Assembly (NCBI GenBank): GCA_021793635.1
Contig: JAJYSI010000140.1
Coordinates: 1 to 7,941, forward strand
Reading direction: 5' to 3'
Length of the DNA: 7,941 bases
From: Bacteroidota bacterium
GTDB taxonomy: Bacteria > Bacteroidota > Ignavibacteria > Ignavibacteriales > Ignavibacteriaceae
Shown here: one piece after another, positions 1-6,607 of the stretch
Position numbering within the stretch: the stretch's first letter is position 1
Layout: each line of letters begins with the position of its first letter
Notes under the pieces: model-generated
Databases searched by the model: none
Told to the model about the DNA's origin: nothing
Seen by the model: the letters and a program-made list of their open reading frames with translations, nothing else
Program-made: the position numbers and the translations under genes

Positions 1-1
1 A

Positions 2-661
2 TTGGAAAGTAATTTTAACTGCGAAGTTATTTTTGTTACCTTCCAATTTAATGAGGAGAATAAAAAGCTAATTTATGATCTAAAGAAAAAGAAATTGAAA
101 ATTGAGGTTCTCAAAAACATGGAATTTCTAAGGATCAGCGACACAGTGTCACCTCAAGGAATTGCCGCCGTATTTCTGAAACCATCATACAAACAAAATT
201 TTTTAGAAAGCCGCAATACAAACACTATTTGTTTACTTGATAATATTTCCGACCCCGGTAATGTGGGCACAATAATCCGTAATTGCGATTGGTTCGGAAT
301 CGATAATATAATTTCATTAAATAATTCCGCAGATGCTTTTGGTTCGAAAGCTGTAAGGGCAAGCATGGGTTCTATCTTTCATGTCCGCATCATAAATGAT
401 TTAGATGCAAAAGCTTCAATTACAAAACTTCATGATAATGGATATAAAATTCTTTGCGCAGACTTAAAAGGTAAAAATATTTTCGGCTACCAGCCATCCG
501 GAAAGAATGTAATTGTCTTTTCAAATGAAGCGAACGGACCCTCAGGAGAAATTTCTTCCTTAATTGAAGATAGTATCACAATCCCCAAATTAGGTTCCGC
601 CGAATCTCTTAATGTGGCAAGCGCATCTGCAATTATCTTGGGTCAGCTTACCAGGCAATAA
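2..661 (+). CDS. TrmH/SpoU-family RNA 2'-O-methyltransferase (5' end outside window)
   Basis: This would transfer a methyl group from S-adenosylmethionine to a ribose 2'-OH in tRNA or rRNA, using the trefoil-knot SPOUT fold and normally acting as a dimer. About 219 codons are visible. Residues 1-60 look like the end of the SpoU substrate-binding domain (ending in the typical SPQGIAAV). The catalytic domain has all three SpoU motifs: motif 1 at 80-93 (D84-P-G-N87-V-G...R93, where Asn and the catalytic Arg are expected), motif 2 at 170-184 (SNEANGPSGEI, with E176 and G179) and motif 3 at 192-213 (IPKLGSAESLNVASA). The frame is open to the window edge. The first codon here is TTG without a visible upstream context, so the real start is almost certainly to the left. 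The target nucleotide cannot be told from the sequence: RlmB, TrmH and TsnR-like enzymes share these motifs. The family assignment is firm. Confidence 0.93.
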   Translation: MESNFNCEVIFVTFQFNEENKKLIYDLKKKKLKIEVLKNMEFLRISDTVSPQGIAAVFLKPSYKQNFLESRNTNTICLLDNISDPGNVGTIIRNCDWFGIDNIISLNNSADAFGSKAVRASMGSIFHVRIINDLDAKASITKLHDNGYKILCADLKGKNIFGYQPSGKNVIVFSNEANGPSGEISSLIEDSITIPKLGSAESLNVASASAIILGQLTRQ

Positions 662-884
662 AAATAAATCAAATTCAACAAAATCAATTTTGATATTAAA
701 ATATTTTATTTATATTTTATCCTGCTTCATTTAGGTTCTAAATGAACCACGACTATGAGAGACATTTCCAAACGCCGGGGAATATGCGCGCTTAAAACTC
801 AATGACTTTTTCAGACGAGCCGTTTTTTCTATTATTTATTTTTTAATTGAATAAATTATATTAATATCAAATTAAGGAACGCAT
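662..884 (+). other. Non-coding leader/intergenic region before the two-gene unit
   Basis: This gap separates the methyltransferase stop from the next start. It begins and ends very AT-rich. Its middle (about 734-830) is different: a perfect 5-bp hairpin GGTTC/GAACC at 734-748, a GC-rich patch around 770-792 (CGCCGGGG and GCGCGC), and a T-run at about 825-830 after GAGCCG. The AT-rich stretch 831-870 is a plausible place for a promoter, but no hexamer pair is convincing. I see no tRNA and no riboswitch class I recognise. A 17-codon open frame from the ATG at 742 has no ribosome-binding site and is not called. Confidence 0.4.
874..879 (+). promoter_or_regulatory. Ribosome-binding site AAGGAA for the 177-residue gene
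   Basis: AAGGAA lies five bases before the ATG at 885. It is complementary to the anti-Shine-Dalgarno end of 16S rRNA and fixes the start of this gene. Confidence 0.7.
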
Positions 885-1418
885 ATGCCATTATCTAAAA
901 TTGCTTTTTTAGAGACCTACAACATCGACAACAACGAAGGAATAATGGGCGCTATTCTTGTCACGGACTCTGACACAAAGCCGCTCGAATTCCGTGTTAC
1001 CGCACCCATTAAGCCGACAAACTTTCAGAAGACTTTATACGGCAACGTTTTGATGGAACACATTCTTGTAGAATTAATTTCTGTGCCTTTGCTTAGTGCC
1101 GTAAGCCAGGAAATTGATTTAATCTTAGTTCGCGATCCATTGTTTTTGGGCGCTAATAATAAACAAGGTGTAAGAGTTTTAAGAGTCTTTAACGGCAACG
1201 ATCCTCAAAATAAAAATGGTTACGTTAAAGAAGAATTGCACTCAACCGCCGGTGATAATTCAAAAACATTTATTGAGACATCAAAAAAATTCGAGAATGA
1301 GCTTCCTGAAATACGCGACAAGCTCAATTCAATTTCGGAGAGCCGGAACTTGCTGGAGCCTTTTGAGCGCCTAAAAACGGCATGCGAGCAAGTTCATCTT
1401 CAGAAGACCGGCGATTAA
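885..1418 (+). CDS. Conserved-looking hypothetical protein, 177 aa, first gene of a coupled pair
   Basis: I do not recognise a named family. The protein has no signal peptide and no membrane segment, so it is probably cytoplasmic. Residues 1-110 look like a compact alpha/beta domain. Its most distinctive segment is around residues 35-70, with PLEFRVTAPIKPT, then QKTLYG, then VELISVPLL; the spacing of Arg, Pro, Tyr-Gly and the hydrophobic strand looks like a conserved motif rather than random sequence. From memory, similar PLEFR...PT..Q..LYG proteins exist as uncharacterised entries in other bacteria, but this is unverified. Residues about 130-177 are charged and probably helical. The start is fixed by AAGGAA five bases upstream. 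Its stop overlaps the start of the next gene by one base, so the two are almost certainly co-translated and probably work together. A small adaptor or partner subunit for the SNF2-derived protein is a reasonable guess, not shown. Confidence 0.85.
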   Translation: MPLSKIAFLETYNIDNNEGIMGAILVTDSDTKPLEFRVTAPIKPTNFQKTLYGNVLMEHILVELISVPLLSAVSQEIDLILVRDPLFLGANNKQGVRVLRVFNGNDPQNKNGYVKEELHSTAGDNSKTFIETSKKFENELPEIRDKLNSISESRNLLEPFERLKTACEQVHLQKTGD

Positions 1419-1420
1419 TG
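1416..1420 (+). promoter_or_regulatory. TAATG stop/start overlap (translational coupling)
   Basis: The TAA of the 177-residue gene and the ATG of the next gene share one base. No strong Shine-Dalgarno lies just upstream (only AGAAG about ten bases away), so ribosomes probably re-initiate after terminating. This favours the ATG at 1418 over the in-frame ATG at 1382, which would add 12 residues inside the upstream gene. Confidence 0.7.
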
Positions 1421-3649
1421 TCAAACATTAAAAATAAAATTCGTAAGCTTACTGCTGCAAAGATTTCCAACGTGGAAAATGCGGAGATCTTTGCATGGGA
1501 TAAATGGCTTAGAATGCCGTCCTGGGAATCGAAAGAAATTAGACCTCTTTTCTCTAAGCTTGATAAAACCGATAAAATTGATCTCAATATTCTTTCTCCG
1601 GATACAACGGATTACAAGATCTCACTTTCAAAAGTCAAAACATTCAAATCTTCCCATAAGATTTATAGCTTTAAGACACGCTCAAATCTGGTATTCTTTC
1701 AATTCGGAAAAACCTCTTCATATAATGTCCCGGTTAAATTCAGCAATGAGCTGAAACAGATTTTTTCCGCCGTAATAGTAAATGAAAAGAATTCAGTTTT
1801 ACTTAAAGTAGATGGCAGACAAAAAAAGCCAACCGATAGACAGCTTAATCCGGCAATAATGAATTTTCCTGTAAATATTTCATATTTAACTAAATGGAAA
1901 AACGGGAAAAATTTTTCAACACGTAATATTGATTTCGGTTTTCACCTTGCTGAACCGAAAGATCATATTAATTTTATTAAAGCAGTTGACCCGATATTGA
2001 TTGATTATAATATCAGTGCGCCTGCTGTAATAGATTACCTTTCAAGATTGCTTCCTAAGGTATATAAAATATCGCTGCTCAATACATTTGAAGAAATTAA
2101 ATCTGGTTTAAATAATTTCTTAATCAAGGTTGATCTCCTGGACAATATTCCGGGAACTTACACAGCAAGTTTTGAAAATATTTCTCGAGCAGATATTTAT
2201 TCATATCATTTTAAAAACGAAATATGCTCTTCAGTCGACAAAAAGATCTATATTGAAAAATTATCGCCGCTGAATGTTCATTTCAACAAAATTTATTTTC
2301 CCGAATTACTGAGTGAAGAAAGGACTACAATTTCATCCTCATTCAAGAACTTTAATCAAGGATTTAATACTTCGGTAAGAAATTTTTCTGCATCAGATTC
2401 AGAAGAATTTTACCAAATGCTGCAGCCTAAAACAAACCGGATTAAAGAGACAAAAAAGTTTAAACTGGAAAATTTAGTCGCTAACAAATCAGTGCCGAAA
2501 CAAACTCCGGATCAAAGTTCCGGAATAGAAAGAATTGATAACTGGATAGACCTTGATAAAGATCAGAAACTTGAGTATGACCAGGAATTTTTTCACGCTC
2601 AAAATCAGATTTGGGATATATATCAGACTGGAAATCCTTACCGGCTGCAGGCGAAAGTATTTACTCTGATGCATCAGCTTAAACAAATTCTTAATTTCCC
2701 TTCCAAGGCGAATGCGAGTATAAAATCAAATATTCTGCTTGAGCAGATATTTTCGATGAGAAATTCAAATCAGAAGGCAGTTGTATTTTCACAATACGAT
2801 AAATTCGGCAGTCAAAAGCTTTCGGAAATTTTTAACAACGCCGATATTAAATATATCAGTTGTTTGCCCGGCACTCCTCAGAATGAACTTGAAGCCGGCT
2901 TTAGGAAATTTGAAAAGGACGAAACGATTACCGTACTTTTAATTGCTGCAAAAGCTTTACCGGCAAAAGTTCAATTAAGAAATTTCAATACCGTAATTCA
3001 TTTTGATCAGTGGTGGGTGCCCGTTTCGCAGTGGCAGCTTGAGGATAAATTAATTAACGGAAATAAACCTCCTCTTAAGATTATAAATTATTTTACTAAA
3101 GATACGATTGACGTCTCAATCAAATCAAAGCTTGATGAATACGGGCTGTTAAACAAAAACATAGTTGAAACGATTGGAGCCGATTCATTTTCAAAACTGC
3201 TAAATGAGAACGACTGGTTTGATATGTTCAGGCTTCAGCCGGATAAAAAGAATAAGGAATTGAACGAGAAAATCTCATTTGTTGATTTTCTTAAACTGCC
3301 GGAAGAAAATATTCTGGAAAAGATTAATTTATTATTAACAAATCTCGGTTTCAGAAATGTTTCTTATGATAACAAATCAGAAGATCAGTTTTTCCGCCTA
3401 AAAGCCGGTTATCAGAAAAAAGGACAACTATTTGAACTAGCCGCATTTTATTTTTATGGAGACAAGCCACCGGATCATAAATCAATACAGAATTTGGTTA
3501 ATGGCATTCCAGATGCTAAAACCGGAAAGGTTTTTATCATAAGTTTGAATAAGGATTTTAATAATCAGCAAAAAACTTTTCCGGAGAATATTTCTCTAAT
3601 TGATGCGCAAACACTTTTCAACTATCTTCGCGTTTTTAGGTTGATATAA
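1418..3649 (+). CDS. SNF2-helicase-C-like/Mrr-like fusion protein with degenerate motifs, 743 aa
   Basis: Residues about 1-370 match nothing I recognise and contain no Walker A or DExH box. Residues about 375-600 follow the C-terminal half of SNF2 helicases: the entry helix DLDKDQKLEYDQ (D382-Q-K), LKQILNFP (421-428, like LRQxCNHP), VVFSQY (455-460, motif IV) and TVIHFDQWW (D530, W532-W533). The catalytic parts are eroded. Motif V, usually AGGxGLNL, reads ALPAKVQL. The motif VI signature DRxHRxGQ reads DKLINGN (543-549), so the arginine finger is missing. Residues about 632-743 resemble an Mrr-type PD-(D/E)XK fold, ending in GKVFIISLNKDF and ISLIDAQTLFNYL, but the usual QxK position reads ELAAF. 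The protein is therefore probably not an ATPase and probably not an active nuclease; a DNA- or protein-binding scaffold is more likely. It is soluble, with no signal peptide. Its start overlaps the stop of the 177-residue gene. The SNF2 relationship is fairly sure, the Mrr relationship is moderate and the function is unknown. Confidence 0.85.
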   Translation: MSNIKNKIRKLTAAKISNVENAEIFAWDKWLRMPSWESKEIRPLFSKLDKTDKIDLNILSPDTTDYKISLSKVKTFKSSHKIYSFKTRSNLVFFQFGKTSSYNVPVKFSNELKQIFSAVIVNEKNSVLLKVDGRQKKPTDRQLNPAIMNFPVNISYLTKWKNGKNFSTRNIDFGFHLAEPKDHINFIKAVDPILIDYNISAPAVIDYLSRLLPKVYKISLLNTFEEIKSGLNNFLIKVDLLDNIPGTYTASFENISRADIYSYHFKNEICSSVDKKIYIEKLSPLNVHFNKIYFPELLSEERTTISSSFKNFNQGFNTSVRNFSASDSEEFYQMLQPKTNRIKETKKFKLENLVANKSVPKQTPDQSSGIERIDNWIDLDKDQKLEYDQEFFHAQNQIWDIYQTGNPYRLQAKVFTLMHQLKQILNFPSKANASIKSNILLEQIFSMRNSNQKAVVFSQYDKFGSQKLSEIFNNADIKYISCLPGTPQNELEAGFRKFEKDETITVLLIAAKALPAKVQLRNFNTVIHFDQWWVPVSQWQLEDKLINGNKPPLKIINYFTKDTIDVSIKSKLDEYGLLNKNIVETIGADSFSKLLNENDWFDMFRLQPDKKNKELNEKISFVDFLKLPEENILEKINLLLTNLGFRNVSYDNKSEDQFFRLKAGYQKKGQLFELAAFYFYGDKPPDHKSIQNLVNGIPDAKTGKVFIISLNKDFNNQQKTFPENISLIDAQTLFNYLRVFRLI

Positions 3650-3661
3650 AAATAATTTTTG

Positions 3662-3727
3662 TAAGTGAGTCTCACCTTTACTTAGTACTAATTGCCGGCT
3701 GAATAATTTAAAGGTGTTTCTCACTTA
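3662..3727. terminator. Imperfect inverted repeat between convergent genes, probable bidirectional terminator
   Basis: The left arm (3662-3680) is TAAGTGAG-TCT-CACCTTTA and the right arm (3709-3727) is TAAAGGTG-TTT-CTCACTTA. They pair over two 8-bp blocks separated by a 3-base internal mismatch, with a 28-base loop. The repeat fills the gap between the SNF2-like stop (3649) and the amylase stop (3729-3731), so it would lie just downstream of both transcripts. T-rich flanks exist on both sides (ATTATTTT to the right; the complement of AAAATAATTTTTG to the left), but neither is a clean U-tract. The left arm also contains a small palindrome, GTGAGTCTCAC. Confidence 0.6.
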
Positions 3728-3728
3728 A

Positions 3729-6590
3729 TTATTTTAGAAGAATTAATTTCCTTGTGAATACAAAATTATCGGCTTCAATCCGGTACAGATAAATTCCGCT
3801 TGAAAGTTTTGAACCGTCAAACTTAACAGAATATTTTCCTGCTTGTTTATTTTCGTTTACAAGAGTAGTTACCTCCTGCCCTAAAATATTATAGACTTTT
3901 AGAATTACATTGCTCGCATGAGGTATCTGATAGTTAATCGTTGTCGAAGGATTAAAAGGATTCGGATAATTCTGACTTAGGCTGTAAGTGTTTATTCCGT
4001 TAAATGATTTCTCTTCAATGCCTGTTACAACTGAAGTATCGGGGACAGGAAGCGGAACATTTGTAAAGATATGGAATTCACCAGGAGCTAACTTTATTCC
4101 GACAGTCTGTATGTTGAACGCAGTACCGGTAAAATAGTCGTACCACGTGCCGGTATAAGGGAAAGCATTTCCTGTTACGCCGAGAGTGTCAACGTCAAAA
4201 TTTCCCGCCACAACTACATTCATAGATGGACTTGTTAATGTTATAGTTTTTACATTGCCGGTAAGATTTGTACTGAAATTATTTGTATTAAAAACACTAT
4301 AATTTTCTTTCAGCTTAATCAATGCTTCGGTAACTTTGTATAAGCTCATTCTGCCGGGATCATTAAGATAATCCCATCGAATCGGTTTATCGCCGGTCCT
4401 TCCGTTATAATTTATAGAATAATCATATCCAAGCTCGCCGAACTGCCAGAGCATTTTTGGTCCAGGCACTGTATAGAAAAACGCCGAGCAAAGTTTTACT
4501 CTATTAATAGCAGTTGCAAGATTTTTAATATTATAGCTGCCGTTTGAATTTCCATAATTCAGGCATTGGTACATCAATCTTTCTTCGTCGTGGCTTTCCA
4601 TGTAACCAACTAAACCCGGTGTATTCCACAACCATGACTTATAAGAAATTCCTGACAAATCCCAGCCGGAAGAATACCCCATTGCAGCTTGTTGATAGTG
4701 GTATGCCATATTATCCCACACCATCAATCCGAAATTTGCAACTGTATCTTCTTCAGCACTTGTAACAAACTCTTCCAAAATTACGTAAGCGCCGGGACTG
4801 ACTGCCCACATTGAATCGGCTATCTCTTCATCGTTTGCCACTCTTGTTGGGTCATAATAACTCTGCCAATTATTGTAACCGAACGGAGCTTGAGTATATC
4901 CACCGGCAAGATCAAATCTAAAACCATCAACTTTGTAGTTCGTTAACCAATAAGTTGTAAAACGATGGATGTAATATTTAGTTGCAGTGCTTGAATAATT
5001 AAAATCGTTGCCAACGGTATAAGGATGTTTAGAAGTTTGATTTAACCAAGGATTATCGGCAGACGGCTGATTGTTTGTGCTATCCCAGTAAAGCCTTGCC
5101 AGCGGCGATGAACTCATTATGTTATTCATCGGCGCATCAAGTATAACTGCCATTCCATTCTGATGAGCAACATCGACAAAGTGCTTTAAGCTGTCTGCAG
5201 GTCCGTAATACTTATCCGGTGCAAAATTAAAATTCGGATTATAACCCCAACTGTCATTGCCTTCAAACTCCATTACCGGCATAAGCTCAATTGCATTCAC
5301 ACCAAGTCTCTTCAAATACGCTATCGTATCAATTAAAGTATGGTAAGAATGAGTTGAAACAAAATCTCTAACAAGTAGTTCATAAATAACTAGATTTGTT
5401 TTTGCCGGTCTCTTAAAATTTGTATTCTGCCACTTGTAAGGATTCTGACCTGTCTCAAGAACCGAAACTATTTCAGAAGTCTTGCCAGTTGGATATGATT
5501 TTAGATTCGGATAAACAACGTTCCCCGCAGGAGATGAATTAATATATTTGTCGTTATCCGGATCCAATATTTTATGTGTAAACGGATCTGCAATTCTAAT
5601 ATTTCCATCCACAAGATATTGAAAAGCATATTCTTGACCTGCGGTAAGATTATGCAATGTAATCCACCACATTACACTATCAGAATTTACCTGATATTCG
5701 TTCATCATATAAGAAGTGTTAACCTCCCAATTGTTGAAATCACCGAGAACGTAAACAAATGATTTTTTCGGTGCAAACAAAACCAGCGTTGCTGTTGTAG
5801 GATCGCTCGCATCATAATTAATTCCGTATTCAACACCAGCCGGAGGTGCGGCTTGAGGAACCGGCGGATTAACTACAATCGCAAAAGACAGCGAATCAAT
5901 GTTATTAGAAGAATCCGAAGCCACTACTGTTACATGATTTACTCCGGAAGAAAAATTCTTTGCAAAATAAGCGAAAGTAATTGTATCAGTGTTTACTTGT
6001 CCCATCAAATTCCAGTTTACAAAAAGAGATAAACTTTTTAAAGCTGTTCCAACCGGAATTGCAGTAGCTGATAGATTAAGTGTATCATTTGGATTAGCAA
6101 AAACCGGCGAGTTTAACGGATCGCTGTACTGCTTGGGCAAAGTCGGATTGTTTAAAATCAAATTTAGTCCCGCTGAATAAAGAGGAACAAATATATCCGG
6201 TCTTGTCTGTTTTGATGCATCAGCGCTTCTAAAAACAAAATCCAATTGAGTAATATGTTCGGTGGTTCCGACATTATAAAATTTTCTTGGATAGCCGATT
6301 GTGAGCTGGTATAAATTAGCTCCAAGTCGAGTTAAAGCCGGCTGCGTAGAATTATCCCCCCAATTTCCAATAACATGCTGCCACAAGCCTAAATTCGTAG
6401 TTACGCCGGTATGCGTGTATAAAGTTCCGGTATAATTCAGCAGCTCCGATGCGCCTGTTTGAGTAGCATCGAATATTACTACGATAGAATCATTCTCTGT
6501 CGGAAATTCCGGAATAGTCTTGACTATCTGAGAAAATAAAAATTGGAAATTAAATAATGCCAGAGATAAAATTACCAGCTTTAACTTCAT
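3729..6590 (-). CDS. Secreted multidomain GH13 alpha-amylase-family enzyme with T9SS sorting domain, 953 aa
   Basis: This enzyme probably hydrolyses alpha-1,4-glucans (starch, glycogen, maltodextrin) outside the cell. Domains in order: signal peptide 1-20 (cleavage at FLFS|Q); a beta-sandwich module at about 21-137 like those on Bacteroidota amylases (YTHTGV, W70, W77); an Ig-like domain at about 140-245; a CBM48/E-set module at about 249-355 (GDFNNW 283-288, DPFTHKILDPD); the GH13 barrel at about 399-760; an amylase domain C at about 765-846; and a T9SS C-terminal sorting domain at 870-953 (QNYPNPFNPSTTI ... SSGIYLYRI). Catalytic residues are visible: R558 and nucleophile D560 in GFRFD, acid/base E606 in VILEEF, and H667-D668 in ESHDEE. 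Region I, usually DxxxNH, reads DAPMNN (485-490), so its histidine is Asn490. The gene starts 17 bases after the zinc hydrolase, with AAGGA upstream, and is probably in one operon with it. The CTD predicts export through the outer membrane and surface anchoring or release. Exact specificity (amylase, pullulanase-like or branching-like) cannot be read from the sequence. Confidence 0.93.
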   Translation of the reverse strand: MKLKLVILSLALFNFQFLFSQIVKTIPEFPTENDSIVVIFDATQTGASELLNYTGTLYTHTGVTTNLGLWQHVIGNWGDNSTQPALTRLGANLYQLTIGYPRKFYNVGTTEHITQLDFVFRSADASKQTRPDIFVPLYSAGLNLILNNPTLPKQYSDPLNSPVFANPNDTLNLSATAIPVGTALKSLSLFVNWNLMGQVNTDTITFAYFAKNFSSGVNHVTVVASDSSNNIDSLSFAIVVNPPVPQAAPPAGVEYGINYDASDPTTATLVLFAPKKSFVYVLGDFNNWEVNTSYMMNEYQVNSDSVMWWITLHNLTAGQEYAFQYLVDGNIRIADPFTHKILDPDNDKYINSSPAGNVVYPNLKSYPTGKTSEIVSVLETGQNPYKWQNTNFKRPAKTNLVIYELLVRDFVSTHSYHTLIDTIAYLKRLGVNAIELMPVMEFEGNDSWGYNPNFNFAPDKYYGPADSLKHFVDVAHQNGMAVILDAPMNNIMSSSPLARLYWDSTNNQPSADNPWLNQTSKHPYTVGNDFNYSSTATKYYIHRFTTYWLTNYKVDGFRFDLAGGYTQAPFGYNNWQSYYDPTRVANDEEIADSMWAVSPGAYVILEEFVTSAEEDTVANFGLMVWDNMAYHYQQAAMGYSSGWDLSGISYKSWLWNTPGLVGYMESHDEERLMYQCLNYGNSNGSYNIKNLATAINRVKLCSAFFYTVPGPKMLWQFGELGYDYSINYNGRTGDKPIRWDYLNDPGRMSLYKVTEALIKLKENYSVFNTNNFSTNLTGNVKTITLTSPSMNVVVAGNFDVDTLGVTGNAFPYTGTWYDYFTGTAFNIQTVGIKLAPGEFHIFTNVPLPVPDTSVVTGIEEKSFNGINTYSLSQNYPNPFNPSTTINYQIPHASNVILKVYNILGQEVTTLVNENKQAGKYSVKFDGSKLSSGIYLYRIEADNFVFTRKLILLK

Positions 6591-6596
6591 TCATCA

Positions 6597-6601
6597 TCCT
6601 T
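6597..6601 (-). promoter_or_regulatory. Ribosome-binding site AAGGA for the amylase gene
   Basis: On the minus strand AAGGA is followed by TGATGA and then the ATG at 6590, a spacing of six bases. It lies in the 17-base gap after the upstream stop codon. This fixes the amylase start just before its signal peptide and supports translation from a shared transcript. Confidence 0.7.
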
Positions 6602-6607
6602 AATTTT

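Noticed and set aside
734..748. GGTTC stem-loop as a tRNA T-arm remnant
   Set aside because: The loop has 5 rather than 7 bases and no acceptor, anticodon or D-arm pairing can be found around it.
742..795. 17-codon open frame (MNHDYERHFQTPGNMRA) in the leader
   Set aside because: It has no ribosome-binding site, its ATG lies inside a small hairpin, and its length is expected by chance.
1382..1417. Upstream ATG that would add 12 residues to the SNF2-like protein
   Set aside because: It lies well inside the preceding gene without a Shine-Dalgarno; the TAATG junction at 1416-1420 is the typical coupled start.
1706..1714. Gly-Lys-Thr at residues 97-99 of the SNF2-like protein as a Walker A motif
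   Set aside because: The required glycine five residues earlier and the loop pattern GxxxxGK[T/S] are absent (the context is VFFQFGKTSS), and no DExH box follows.
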